Shown here piece by piece: positions 9,914 through 17,118 of a stretch of 64,000 nt of DNA (positions are counted from its first letter, which is position 1; each line of letters opens with the position of its first letter). The notes beneath the pieces were generated by a model. That model saw only the letters and a program-made list of their open reading frames with translations. It was not told where the DNA came from and did no database searches. The stretch lies in assembly GCA_009926135.1 (NCBI GenBank), contig RFPL01000001.1, positions 124,001 through 188,000 on the forward strand. Reading direction: 5' to 3'. The position numbers and the translations under genes are program-made. Source of the stretch: Sphingomonadaceae bacterium. Its GTDB lineage: Bacteria; Pseudomonadota; Alphaproteobacteria; Sphingomonadales; Sphingomonadaceae.

Positions 9914-9992
9914 GCAACGGGTCTAGGCTGCGCGCAGGCCCATCGCAACTGCCGCTTGCCGCTGTCCCCTTGCGCTTATAAGCCTTTGGGCA

Positions 9993-11162
9993 ATGGCTTC
10001 GACCCCCGCCCAGATTGCCAATGCCGAAGGCGTCGCCGCGCTCCGAGCGGGCGATGCAGCTGCTGCTGTCGCTGCCTTTACGCGCGCGACTGCGGCTGAT
10101 CCGGCGGCTGGTCCGTTGTGGCGCAACCTGGCCCATGCCCATCGCCTTGCCGAGGATGCCGAAGGTGAACGCACCGCACTAAACCAGGCGCTCTCGCTCG
10201 ACCGCCTGGATTTCGCGGCGCAGCTGCGCCTGGCCCAGCTTCACCAGCGGCTGGGCGAAGAAACCCAGGCGCTGATGGCCTGGAACGCAGTGCAGCAGAT
10301 GGCCGCCGGGCTTCCCGGCATGGCCTCCGAAGTGGCTGCGGAAGTCGCAGCGGGACAGAACTATTGCGATGGCTTGCGGACCCGCCTCGCCGCAGCGGCC
10401 GAAGCCGCGCTGGCTGCCGATACCGGGCGGGACGAAACCGAAGAGCGCCGCGTCCGCGCCTTCGTCGACCAGGCGCTGGGCCGGCGGCGGGTCTATCACA
10501 ACCAGTGCGCCGGGGTGTTCTATCCCTTCCTGCCCGAAGACGAATACTTCGACCGGCGGCACTTTCCGTGGCTGGACCAGCTGGAAGCGGCAACACCGGC
10601 CATCCAGGCCGAATTGCGCGATCTGCTCGACGCGCCGGGTGACCTGATCCGACCCTACGTCCGGTTTGAGGAAGGTACGCCCGACAACGAATGGAGCCCG
10701 CTCGATGGCTCGCTCGATTGGTCGGCTTGCTTCCTGTGGGAATATGGGGAGCCGCATCGCGCCGTGGTCGAGCGTTGCCCGCAGACGGCCGCCGTGCTGG
10801 ATGCCCTGCCGCTCGCCCGGATACCCGGCCGTGCGCCCAATGCCTTTTTCTCGGTCCTGCGCCCGCACAGCAAGATACCGCCCCACACCGGGGTGACCAA
10901 CACGCGCGCGATCATCCATCTGGCGCTCGAAGTGCCGCCCGGCTGCGGCTTCCGGGTTGGCAACGAGACTCGCGAATGGATCGAGGGCAAGGCTTTCGCT
11001 TTCGACGATTCGATCGATCACGAGGCGTGGAACAACAGCGACCAGCGCCGTGCCGTGCTGATCATCGATACCTGGAACCCGCACCTCAGCGCGCGCGAAC
11101 AGGATGCGGTGCAGCGCTATTTCGCTGCGGCGGACCAAGCGCTGACCGGCGGTCCGCGCTAA
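9993..11162 (+). CDS. TPR-containing aspartyl/asparaginyl beta-hydroxylase
   Basis: A 389-residue protein with helical TPR-like repeats at about 8-105 and a C-terminal AspH-type 2-oxoglutarate/Fe(II) oxygenase domain at about 200-370. Family features are FFSVLRPHSKIPPHTGVTNTRA, with iron-ligand candidate His308, then LALEVPPGCGFRVG, and DDSIDHEAWNNSD with second ligand candidate His353, followed by RRAVLIIDTWNP carrying the Arg that would bind 2-oxoglutarate. Members hydroxylate Asp or Asn side chains of proteins or peptides. Like the nearby sulfotransferase it couples a TPR to a modifying domain, suggesting both act on polypeptides, perhaps the same one. Confidence 0.92.
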   Translation: MASTPAQIANAEGVAALRAGDAAAAVAAFTRATAADPAAGPLWRNLAHAHRLAEDAEGERTALNQALSLDRLDFAAQLRLAQLHQRLGEETQALMAWNAVQQMAAGLPGMASEVAAEVAAGQNYCDGLRTRLAAAAEAALAADTGRDETEERRVRAFVDQALGRRRVYHNQCAGVFYPFLPEDEYFDRRHFPWLDQLEAATPAIQAELRDLLDAPGDLIRPYVRFEEGTPDNEWSPLDGSLDWSACFLWEYGEPHRAVVERCPQTAAVLDALPLARIPGRAPNAFFSVLRPHSKIPPHTGVTNTRAIIHLALEVPPGCGFRVGNETREWIEGKAFAFDDSIDHEAWNNSDQRRAVLIIDTWNPHLSAREQDAVQRYFAAADQALTGGPR

Positions 11163-11286
11163 GGCGGCGGACTTTTCGACTAACAGCTTGGTCCGCCAGC
11201 CCGGCGGCATTGAGCGTTCCGTGCCGGATCAATAGGCTGCCATCATCTTGGGCGCCTTGCGCGCCTTGCCTATTCGGGAGTTCACC

Positions 11287-11586
11287 GTGTCCTTTGCCGC
11301 CATCCTGCTGCTCGCCGCAGCCCCAGCCGCCATGCCGGAAATTCCCGAGCCCAAGCCTGCCGAGATGACCGCGGCCGAGATCCGGGCGCACAACAAGCAG
11401 CTGGATCGCGCGCATCCCTATTACATCAAATGCGTGCGCGAGGCGGACACTGGCTCGCTTGTCGCGCGTAAGCCGGTGTGCAAGACTAACGAACGTTGGG
11501 CGCTGCTGGAACGAAGCACCCGGGCCGGAGCCGACCAGATGGCGAGCGACATGACCACGCGGTCCGCCTCGGGAAGCTCCAACTGA
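11287..11586 (+). CDS. Small secreted two-cysteine protein (paralogue A)
   Basis: A 99-residue exported protein. I chose GTG 11287 because CGGGAG precedes it with good spacing and it gives a compact signal peptide (SFAAILLLAAAPAA); a TTG at 11248 would add a poor N-terminus. The mature part shows AEIRAHNKQLD, PYYIKCVREA, TGSLVARKPVCKTNERWALL. Two Cys (in IKCV and PVCK) probably form a disulfide in the periplasm. It is a tandem paralogue of the next gene. No known domain is recognised; function unknown. It lies 124 bp behind the beta-hydroxylase on the same strand. Confidence 0.75.
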   Translation: MSFAAILLLAAAPAAMPEIPEPKPAEMTAAEIRAHNKQLDRAHPYYIKCVREADTGSLVARKPVCKTNERWALLERSTRAGADQMASDMTTRSASGSSN

Positions 11587-11613
11587 CGTTCAAACCGAAA
11601 GGGGCGATTGCCG

Positions 11614-11934
11614 ATGTCGATTACACTTGCAGCCTCGCTCCTGTTCGCCGCAGCCGGCACGCCGGCTGCCACGACCGGGCCGCAGCCGGTTGCGGCCAAG
11701 CCGGTTGATCCGAAGAAGATGAGCCAGGCCGAGATTCGCGCTCACAACGCCAACCTGGAAAAGACGGATCCGGCTTATATCCGCTGCGTGAAGTCGGCCC
11801 CGATCGGCTCGCTAGTCTCGCGCAATTACAGCTGCCGGACCGTGGCCCAGTGGAATGCGGCCGACCGCGTCGGTAACGAGGAAGCCCGCCAGATCGGTGA
11901 AGAGATGGCCAGCAAGAGCTGGAACGCCAACTGA
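11614..11934 (+). CDS. Small secreted two-cysteine protein (paralogue B)
   Basis: A 106-residue exported protein starting at ATG 11614 behind AAAGGGG. The signal peptide is SITLAASLLFAAAGTPA. The mature part repeats the pattern of the preceding gene: AEIRAHNANLEKTDPAYIRCV, then IGSLVSRNYSCRTVAQWNAAD, with the same two Cys and a Tyr two residues before the first Cys. The conserved core is AEIRAHN-x2-L-x6-Y-I-K/R-C-V and G-S-L-V-x-R-x3-C-K/R-T. The gap between the two genes is 27 bp, so they form one transcription unit. Function unknown. Confidence 0.75.
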   Translation: MSITLAASLLFAAAGTPAATTGPQPVAAKPVDPKKMSQAEIRAHNANLEKTDPAYIRCVKSAPIGSLVSRNYSCRTVAQWNAADRVGNEEARQIGEEMASKSWNAN

Positions 11935-12020
11935 TGCTGACCCTGGCGGCGCTGCGCTGATCCGAACCGCAGTCCAAACCGCTTGAGCGCGGACAGGATT
12001 TCGGCTGAGCCGCGCCGCGG

Positions 12021-12548
12021 TCAATTTGCCAGGCGCGATACCCGTACCGCCGGCTGTCCATCGACATTGGCCATGTAGCTGCCCAGCGAGGCCTTGCGCA
12101 CCTTGATCTTCGAGCCGACCTTGGGGAAGGTATTCCGGCCATCAGTCTGCTTCCAGCGCGCGCCATCTTCCAAGGTGAAGATCGGAAAGCCATCACTGGC
12201 CATGCGGATCGCCGTGACCTTGCCTTCGATCTCGGTCACTTCCTCGTCCTTGCCGCCCCCGAACAGCTTCAGGCTGGGGAGCGAGAGGCCAAAGAGACCC
12301 TTCTTGGCTTCGCGCACCGTGGCGCGATCGGTCACGACCAGGTCATTGGCGGCGCGGGCTGCGTCCATCGCGCCAACCGCCTTGTCATAGCAGGCCAGCC
12401 GCGCCGTCGAATCAGCTACGGTCTTGCAGTCGAGCACAGCCTGGAAGACGGGGGGAGGCGGGCCGTCGACATCCTTGTCCTTCGCTCCGGCGGGCATTGC
12501 GGCGACGATCAGGCACAGGCCGGACAGGCGCAGGGTCGGACGAAACAT
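12021..12548 (-). CDS. Exported protein of unknown function
   Basis: A 175-residue protein with a signal peptide (LRLSGLCLIVAAMPAGA). Residues about 34-60 contain VLDCKTVADSTARLACYDKAV, a C-x-x-I/V...RLACYD pattern found in several exported proteobacterial proteins of unknown role. The C-terminal half (ITEIEGKV-like EVTEIEGKVTAIRM, FTLEDGARWKQTDG, GSKIKVRKASLGSYMANVDG) looks like a small beta-barrel or SH3/OB-like fold. No catalytic motif is visible. It is divergent from the phytase-like gene and faces away from it. Confidence 0.75.
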   Translation of the reverse strand: MFRPTLRLSGLCLIVAAMPAGAKDKDVDGPPPPVFQAVLDCKTVADSTARLACYDKAVGAMDAARAANDLVVTDRATVREAKKGLFGLSLPSLKLFGGGKDEEVTEIEGKVTAIRMASDGFPIFTLEDGARWKQTDGRNTFPKVGSKIKVRKASLGSYMANVDGQPAVRVSRLAN

Positions 12549-12658
12549 GGCGCGTTCTCCTCGTTCGCAGTCCGGGCGACCATGCCGCCCGGGCGGCAGC
12601 AGGTCAATTGCATGCCGCGCCGCTTGCTTCGCCTGGATTGGCGGGCCATGCCGCTGCC

Positions 12659-13657
12659 ATGTCGCGCCGCCTGATGTCCATTCTGCTCGTGCTCGGCTTT
12701 ATGCCCGTGATCTGGCTGCGCGAGCCGCGTCCGCCCAGGAATGACAGTCAGACGGTTATTGCAGCTGCCCTGAAGCTGCCGGTCAGCCAGACTGGGCTTG
12801 GCCCCTTGCGCTTGACCGGGGCCTGGCGTGTTACCAGCCCCAATAGCGCCTTTGGCGGATATTCCGCGCTCCTGGCACCCGGGGCCGGACAGCTGACCGC
12901 CTTCAGTGATACCGGCATCCGGCTCGACCTGCCCCAACCCGGTGTCGCGGGCCCGGCGCGGATCGCGCCGGTTATGCCGGAGAAGTCTGGGGTCAAGAGT
13001 TACCGCGATGTCGAATCGGCTACGCGCGATCCCGCCAGCGGTACGGTGTGGGTCGCGCTCGAGGGGCGCAACATCTTCATCCGCTTCGATTCGGGAGCTG
13101 CCGGTCCGGCGACGATTGCCGGGCCAGAGCTGGCCGGCTGGTCGAAGAACAGCGGCGCAGAGGCGATGGTGCGGCTGGCTGATGGCCGGTTTCTGGTCAT
13201 TTGCGAAGGTGGGGAAACAGCCCATCCGGCGCGCTTGCTGCCGCGCGCGCCCGACGGCACTGATCGTGCCCTGCGGTTCAGCTTTGTTACGCCGGATGGC
13301 TATCGCCCGACCGATGTGGCGCAGCTGCCCGATGGGCGGGTGCTGATCCTGCTGCGCGAACTCCGCTGGCCGATGCCGCCGCGCTTCGGGACCAAACTGG
13401 TCCTGGCCGATCCGGCGGCGATTCGGCGCGGGGACGAATGGCGCGGCACGGTCCTCGCCAGTCTTGACGGGACCGGCCTGGAAGAAAACTATGAAGGCCT
13501 CGCGATCGAACCTGGCAGCGATGGCAAGCTCAGGGCGTGGCTGATCAGTGATGACAATATGGCCGCCACCCAGCGGACCTTGCTGCTCCGGCTGGAATTC
13601 CGCCTGTCGGACCTGCCGCCCCGCAGCGCTCCGGAAAAGCAAAAGGCGCCCGGCTGA
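12659..13657 (+). CDS. Esterase-like activity of phytase family protein
   Basis: A 332-residue protein of the phytase-like esterase family (PF13449). The N-terminus MSRRLMSILLVLGFMPVIWL is a signal anchor. Propeller-like segments include LTAFSDTGIRLDL, RDVESATRDPASGTVWVALEGRN, SGAEAMVRLADGRFLVICEGG, GYRPTDVAQLPDGRVLILLRE and ENYEGLAIEPG. The start ATG 12659 was chosen because it gives the signal anchor; the frame is open further upstream without a plausible protein. Activity on any substrate is uncertain, since the family name derives from distant similarity. Its stop codon is contained in the loop of the terminator for the convergent rpmB. Confidence 0.82.
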   Translation: MSRRLMSILLVLGFMPVIWLREPRPPRNDSQTVIAAALKLPVSQTGLGPLRLTGAWRVTSPNSAFGGYSALLAPGAGQLTAFSDTGIRLDLPQPGVAGPARIAPVMPEKSGVKSYRDVESATRDPASGTVWVALEGRNIFIRFDSGAAGPATIAGPELAGWSKNSGAEAMVRLADGRFLVICEGGETAHPARLLPRAPDGTDRALRFSFVTPDGYRPTDVAQLPDGRVLILLRELRWPMPPRFGTKLVLADPAAIRRGDEWRGTVLASLDGTGLEENYEGLAIEPGSDGKLRAWLISDDNMAATQRTLLLRLEFRLSDLPPRSAPEKQKAPG

Positions 13658-13666
13658 CCGGACGCC
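13635..13666 (-). terminator. Rho-independent terminator of rpmB
   Basis: On the minus strand GGCGTCCGG (13666-13658) pairs with CCGGGCGCC (13653-13645) around a TCAG loop, with one T-G wobble, followed by TTTTGCTTTT (13644-13635). It lies 40 bp after the rpmB stop. It overlaps the last codons and the TGA of the convergent phytase-like gene, so the same bases serve as coding sequence on one strand and terminator on the other. Confidence 0.88.
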
Positions 13667-13706
13667 CTTGCAATGTGCTTGTCCGGACCAGCAGGCCCAG
13701 AGCGAA

Positions 13707-13991
13707 TCAGGCGGCCTGAGCCTTCACCAGTTCACGCTTCACCTTCAGCGCGTTGGCCGAAAGCTTGGTATCGACCGTCTTCAGCAGCCAGTTGTCCAGC
13801 CCGCCGACATGCTCGACCGAGCGAAGACCATGGGTCGAAACGCGGAACTTGAAGCTGCGATCCAGCTTTTCCGACATCAGCGTGACGTTCTGCAGGTTCG
13901 GCAGGAACACGCGCTTGGTCTTGTTGTTGGCGTGGCTCACGTTGTTGCCAACCTGGCGACCCTTGCCGGTCAGTTCGCAGATGCGGGACAT
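13707..13991 (-). CDS. rpmB: 50S ribosomal protein L28
   Basis: A 94-residue ribosomal protein. The N-terminal [27 protein letters not shown] is the L28 signature, followed by [41 protein letters not shown]. The basic composition and length are normal for alphaproteobacterial L28. The gene is monocistronic: a strong terminator follows, and the upstream neighbour tadA is divergent. In many bacteria L28 is paired with L33, but rpmG is not present here. Confidence 0.97.
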   Translation of the reverse strand: MSRICELTGKGRQVGNNVSHANNKTKRVFLPNLQNVTLMSEKLDRSFKFRVSTHGLRSVEHVGGLDNWLLKTVDTKLSANALKVKRELVKAQAA

Positions 13992-14038
13992 GTCAAAACT
14001 CGCTTAGAAAAATGGATACCCGTGTGGGGGAAGGCGCG

Positions 14039-14067
14039 CCCTTACCGATTCACCCTTGTGCGGTCAA
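14039..14067 (-). promoter_or_regulatory. Possible rpmB promoter
   Basis: On the minus strand TTGACC (14067-14062) is followed after 17 bases by TAAGGG (14044-14039), a plausible -35/-10 pair for a housekeeping sigma factor, about 48 bases before the rpmB start. The -10 is a weak match. Confidence 0.3.
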
Positions 14068-14091
14068 GTTATTGCGGCCAATTCCGCAGAA

Positions 14092-14547
14092 ATGAGCCGC
14101 TGGCCACTTCCCGAACCGATGCGGATCGCTCTCGACGAAGCGCGCCGGGGCGAATCGGCTGGTGAAGTGCCGATCGGCGCCGTGGTGGTCAAGGACGGCA
14201 CGATTATTGCTGCCGCTCACAACCAGCCGCGCAGCCTGTCCGATCCCACGGCCCATGCTGAGTTGCTGGCGATTCGCGCTGCGGCACAGGCCCTGGATAA
14301 CGAGCGGCTCGATGGGTGCGAGCTGTGGGTCACGCTGGAGCCTTGTCCGATGTGCGCCGGGGCGATCAGCCATGCGCGAATCGGCAAGCTCTACTACGCG
14401 GCGAGCGACCCCAAGGGCGGCGCGGTGGAACACGGAGCGCGGGTGTTCGAGCAGGAGCAGTGCCTGCATCGGCCCGAGGTCTATTCCGGCATGGGAGAGG
14501 CGGAGGCGGCGGCGCTGCTGCGCGGGTTTTTCCAGTCCCGGCGTTAA
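14092..14547 (+). CDS. tadA: tRNA-specific adenosine deaminase
   Basis: Deaminates A34 to inosine in the wobble position of tRNA-Arg(ACG), an essential step for reading CGN codons. The zinc site is complete: His55-Ala-Glu57 (TAHAELLAI) supplies one ligand and the proton shuttle, and Cys85/Cys88 (LEPCPMCAGA) the others. The C-terminal RVFEQEQCLHRPEVYSGMGEAEAAALLRGFF is typical of TadA. ATG 14092 gives a 151-residue protein. The TTAA at its end is shared with the stop codon of the convergent RNase T2 gene. Confidence 0.93.
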   Translation: MSRWPLPEPMRIALDEARRGESAGEVPIGAVVVKDGTIIAAAHNQPRSLSDPTAHAELLAIRAAAQALDNERLDGCELWVTLEPCPMCAGAISHARIGKLYYAASDPKGGAVEHGARVFEQEQCLHRPEVYSGMGEAEAAALLRGFFQSRR

Positions 14548-15239
14548 AGTCCGCGCCAGATCTTCAGGCTGGCCGAATCGGGTGGACCGAAGCCGGAGCT
14601 GGGACAGGCCAGGGGCAGGAAATCGCGGCCATAGCAAAGCCGCAGTTCGCGCAGCCAGCCAGTCCGGCTGACATCGACACCGATCGCGGCGCGCGGCCAG
14701 TCCGGATTCCGGGCCAGGAAGGCGGTTCGCAGCGCGCCAGCGGTCAGGTCTTCCTGGCGTGACAGGCGATCCACGTCAGGCCAGCGGATAGAGCGCCAGA
14801 GGATCGCCGCGATCCTGAAATAGCCATCGGGCCGGCGGGCCATGCAGGACCCATGCTTGGCCCAGGCATGTTCGAGCAGGCGCGGGCTGGGAGTCATGCA
14901 CAGGTGTTGCGCTAACAGCGCCGGGCTGGGCCGCGGGGTGAGCGAACACCATTGCGGCCAGCGCCCACCCGTACTTTCCGGCCAGAGCCCGTGCAGTACA
15001 AACCCGAATCGCCCTGCTCTGCCGCTGCATTGCAGGGGGTCAGAGTTTCCACGGACCTTGCAGTGATCGGGCGACCAGCTGGCGGCAAGGGTGTAGCGCG
15101 TGACCGGTATCCGCACGGCCGCGCCCGGCTGCGGCGCGGGCGGCATCGCAATCCGGGTTGGCATGCGGCACTGGTAAGCTTGGGACAGCGCCGGCAGGGG
15201 CAAGAACAACGCCAGGGCGACCAGCGCGGCGCGGATCAT
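14544..15239 (-). CDS. Ribonuclease T2 family protein
   Basis: An exported acid-type endoribonuclease of 231 aa. The signal peptide is IRAALVALALFLPLPALSQA. Both family active-site blocks are present: CAS-I GFVLHGLWPE (about residues 79-88) and CAS-II LEHAWAKHGSC (about 122-132), with the catalytic His of each. Several Cys suggest disulfides. It would cut RNA in the periplasm or outside the cell, perhaps for nucleotide scavenging. Its ATG overlaps the nadC stop (ATGA), so it is the last gene of the kinase/regulator/nadC operon. Confidence 0.9.
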   Translation of the reverse strand: MIRAALVALALFLPLPALSQAYQCRMPTRIAMPPAPQPGAAVRIPVTRYTLAASWSPDHCKVRGNSDPLQCSGRAGRFGFVLHGLWPESTGGRWPQWCSLTPRPSPALLAQHLCMTPSPRLLEHAWAKHGSCMARRPDGYFRIAAILWRSIRWPDVDRLSRQEDLTAGALRTAFLARNPDWPRAAIGVDVSRTGWLRELRLCYGRDFLPLACPSSGFGPPDSASLKIWRGL

Positions 15240-16096
15240 AGCGGCGTGAAATCAAGCCCGATATCGGCAGCGGGTGCGCTCTGAGTTAAGCGGCCAACCG
15301 AGACATAGGTCACCCCGGTTGCAGCGATGGCGCCGATCGTGTCGAGCCGGACCCCGCCCGAGGCTTCGCTCGGCACGCGGCCGGCGATCAGGGCCACAGC
15401 TTGGCGCAGGGTCGGCACGTCCATGTTGTCGAGCAGAAGGTGGCTGGCCCCGGCATCCAGCGCCGGTTCGATCTGGTCGAGGTGGTCAACCTCGCAGATG
15501 ATATCCCTGACCCCCGCAGCCTTTGCGCGCCGGACCGCCTCGGCCACGCCGCCAGCAACCAGGACATGGTTATCCTTGATCATCGCCGCGTCCCATAGGC
15601 CCATGCGGTGGTTTTTCGCCCCACCCATCCGGGTGGCGTACTTCTCCAGGTGGCGCAGGCCGGGGATGGTCTTGCGGGTATCGAGCAGGGTCGCATGGCC
15701 CTGGATGGCATCGACATAGGTCCGCGTCAGCGTGGCGATCCCGGAGAGGTGCTGAACGGTATTGAGCGCTGACCGCTCGGCCGTCAGCATGGCGCGAGCG
15801 TTGCCCGACAGGCGCATCAGGTCGGTCCCGGCGGGAACCGCCTCGCCTTCGGCCACCAGCACCTCGATTTCCATCTCCGGGTCGAGTGCGCGGAAAAAGG
15901 CTGCCGCAATCGGCAAGCCGGCGACAGTGATCGCATCTCGGCTGTCCATTACCCCGGCGAAACGCGCATCGGCCGGAATCACGCTTTCGCTGGTCACGTC
16001 ATGGCCGCCGCCGGGCAGGCCCAGGCCCAAGTCCTCATCCAGCGTTGCGCGGACGAAGGCGTCGAGGTCGAAGCCGGGGAGCGTAAATGTGGTCAT
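15236..16096 (-). CDS. nadC: Nicotinate-nucleotide pyrophosphorylase (quinolinate phosphoribosyltransferase)
   Basis: Converts quinolinate and PRPP to nicotinate mononucleotide in NAD synthesis. Family motifs are ALNTVQHLSGIATLT, LLDTRKTIPGLRHLEKYA, GGAKNHRMGLWDAAMIKDNH, EVDHLDQIEPALDAGASHLLLDN and ASGGVRLDTI...GVTYVSVGRLT. ATG 16096 was chosen (286 aa); a longer reading from 16150 adds only antisense-like residues and would run through the preceding gene. The ATG overlaps the stop of the small membrane protein gene (ATGA), indicating translational coupling. nadA and nadB are not in the window. Confidence 0.95.
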   Translation of the reverse strand: MTTFTLPGFDLDAFVRATLDEDLGLGLPGGGHDVTSESVIPADARFAGVMDSRDAITVAGLPIAAAFFRALDPEMEIEVLVAEGEAVPAGTDLMRLSGNARAMLTAERSALNTVQHLSGIATLTRTYVDAIQGHATLLDTRKTIPGLRHLEKYATRMGGAKNHRMGLWDAAMIKDNHVLVAGGVAEAVRRAKAAGVRDIICEVDHLDQIEPALDAGASHLLLDNMDVPTLRQAVALIAGRVPSEASGGVRLDTIGAIAATGVTYVSVGRLTQSAPAADIGLDFTPL

Positions 16097-16299
16097 GGAT
16101 GGTTGTCGCGCTGGATCAGAAGGAAGCGCAGCACTGCCAGCAGCAGCCAAGTCAATCCAGCGAGAAATGTGTTGGGAAGCAGGGCCAGCAGGCTTGGCTC
16201 GGCAGACAGCTTAGCGGGGACCTCACTCAAGAACAGACTAGCGATAAATGCTGCGAGCGCACCCAAGTTTACGAAAGTCCAGGTGCGCAGCAGCCGCAA
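16093..16299 (-). CDS. Small membrane protein between a LytTR regulator and nadC
   Basis: A 68-residue candidate with two hydrophobic segments (NLGALAAFIASLFLS and LPNTFLAGLTWLLLAVLRFLL) and a basic C-terminus (IQRDN). It begins with TTG one base after the TGA of the response regulator gene and ends in an ATGA overlap with nadC. The perfect fit between two genes, the two-TM pattern and the lack of any other start support it, but the TTG start and missing Shine-Dalgarno keep it uncertain. No homologous family is recognised. Confidence 0.5.
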   Translation of the reverse strand: MRLLRTWTFVNLGALAAFIASLFLSEVPAKLSAEPSLLALLPNTFLAGLTWLLLAVLRFLLIQRDNHP

Positions 16300-16300
16300 A

Positions 16301-17098
16301 TCAGTGCACGAACCGCGCCACCACGTCGCGGTAGGAGCGGCTGACCTTCACGTCGGCGCCGCTTTCCAGCACCAGGAAACATTCGCCGTTGGTGTGCGGC
16401 TTGACCTGGCGGACATTGTTGAGATTGACGATCCACGAGCGGTGGACGCGCTGGAACACGCGCGGGTCGAGTCGGCGCTCCAGATCCTTCATCGTTTCGC
16501 GCAGGATCAGGCTGTTGTCGGCGGTGTAGATCACCATGTAATCGCCCGCCGCCTCGATCCGTTCGATCGAATCGACATCGACGCGGAAGATCTGGCCCTT
16601 GTCCTTGATGTTGATAAGTTTTTCATAGCGTGCGGCCGCCGGTTCGCCCTCATCGGGCATGGCATCCATCGCATCGGGCGCTACTTCGGCCAGGACCGAC
16701 TTGAGCTTCTCCGCCTCTTCGGCCGAACGCTTCTCGGCCAGGCGCACACGGACGCGCTCCAGCGTGTCGGCCAGCTTGTCCTCGTCGACCGGCTTCATCA
16801 GGTAATTGACCGCATTGGCTTCAAAGGCGCGCACGGCGTGTTCCTGATAGGCCGTGACGAAGACGATCAGCGGCGGTTCGATCTCCATCACGCCCTTGAC
16901 CACGCTGAACCCGTCAAAGCCCGGCATCTGGATGTCGAGGAAGACCAGGTCCGGCTTTTCCGTCTTGATCTTGCGGATCGCTTCGCGCCCGTTTGAGCAG
17001 GTGTCGATGATCTCGACATCGGGGAAGGCCTGCAGTCGCAGCATCAGCCCCTGGATGGCCAGTTTTTCGTCATCGACCAGGATCGTGCGGATGGTCAT
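16301..17098 (-). CDS. LytTR-family response regulator
   Basis: A 265-residue regulator. The receiver domain has the acidic pocket VDDEK, phospho-acceptor Asp55 (LVFLDIQMPG), Thr in FVTAYQEHAV and Lys in YLMKPVDE. A linker of about 25 residues is followed by a LytTR DNA-binding domain (about 155-265: INIKDKGQIFRVDVDSIERIEAAGDYMVIY, FQRVHRSWIVNLNNV, VSRSYRDVVARFV). It is the cognate partner of the histidine kinase gene 20 bp upstream. Such pairs often respond to cell-envelope state; the target is not known here. Confidence 0.93.
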   Translation of the reverse strand: MTIRTILVDDEKLAIQGLMLRLQAFPDVEIIDTCSNGREAIRKIKTEKPDLVFLDIQMPGFDGFSVVKGVMEIEPPLIVFVTAYQEHAVRAFEANAVNYLMKPVDEDKLADTLERVRVRLAEKRSAEEAEKLKSVLAEVAPDAMDAMPDEGEPAAARYEKLINIKDKGQIFRVDVDSIERIEAAGDYMVIYTADNSLILRETMKDLERRLDPRVFQRVHRSWIVNLNNVRQVKPHTNGECFLVLESGADVKVSRSYRDVVARFVH

Positions 17099-17118
17099 GG
17101 GTCGGTCCTTGAATGGGG

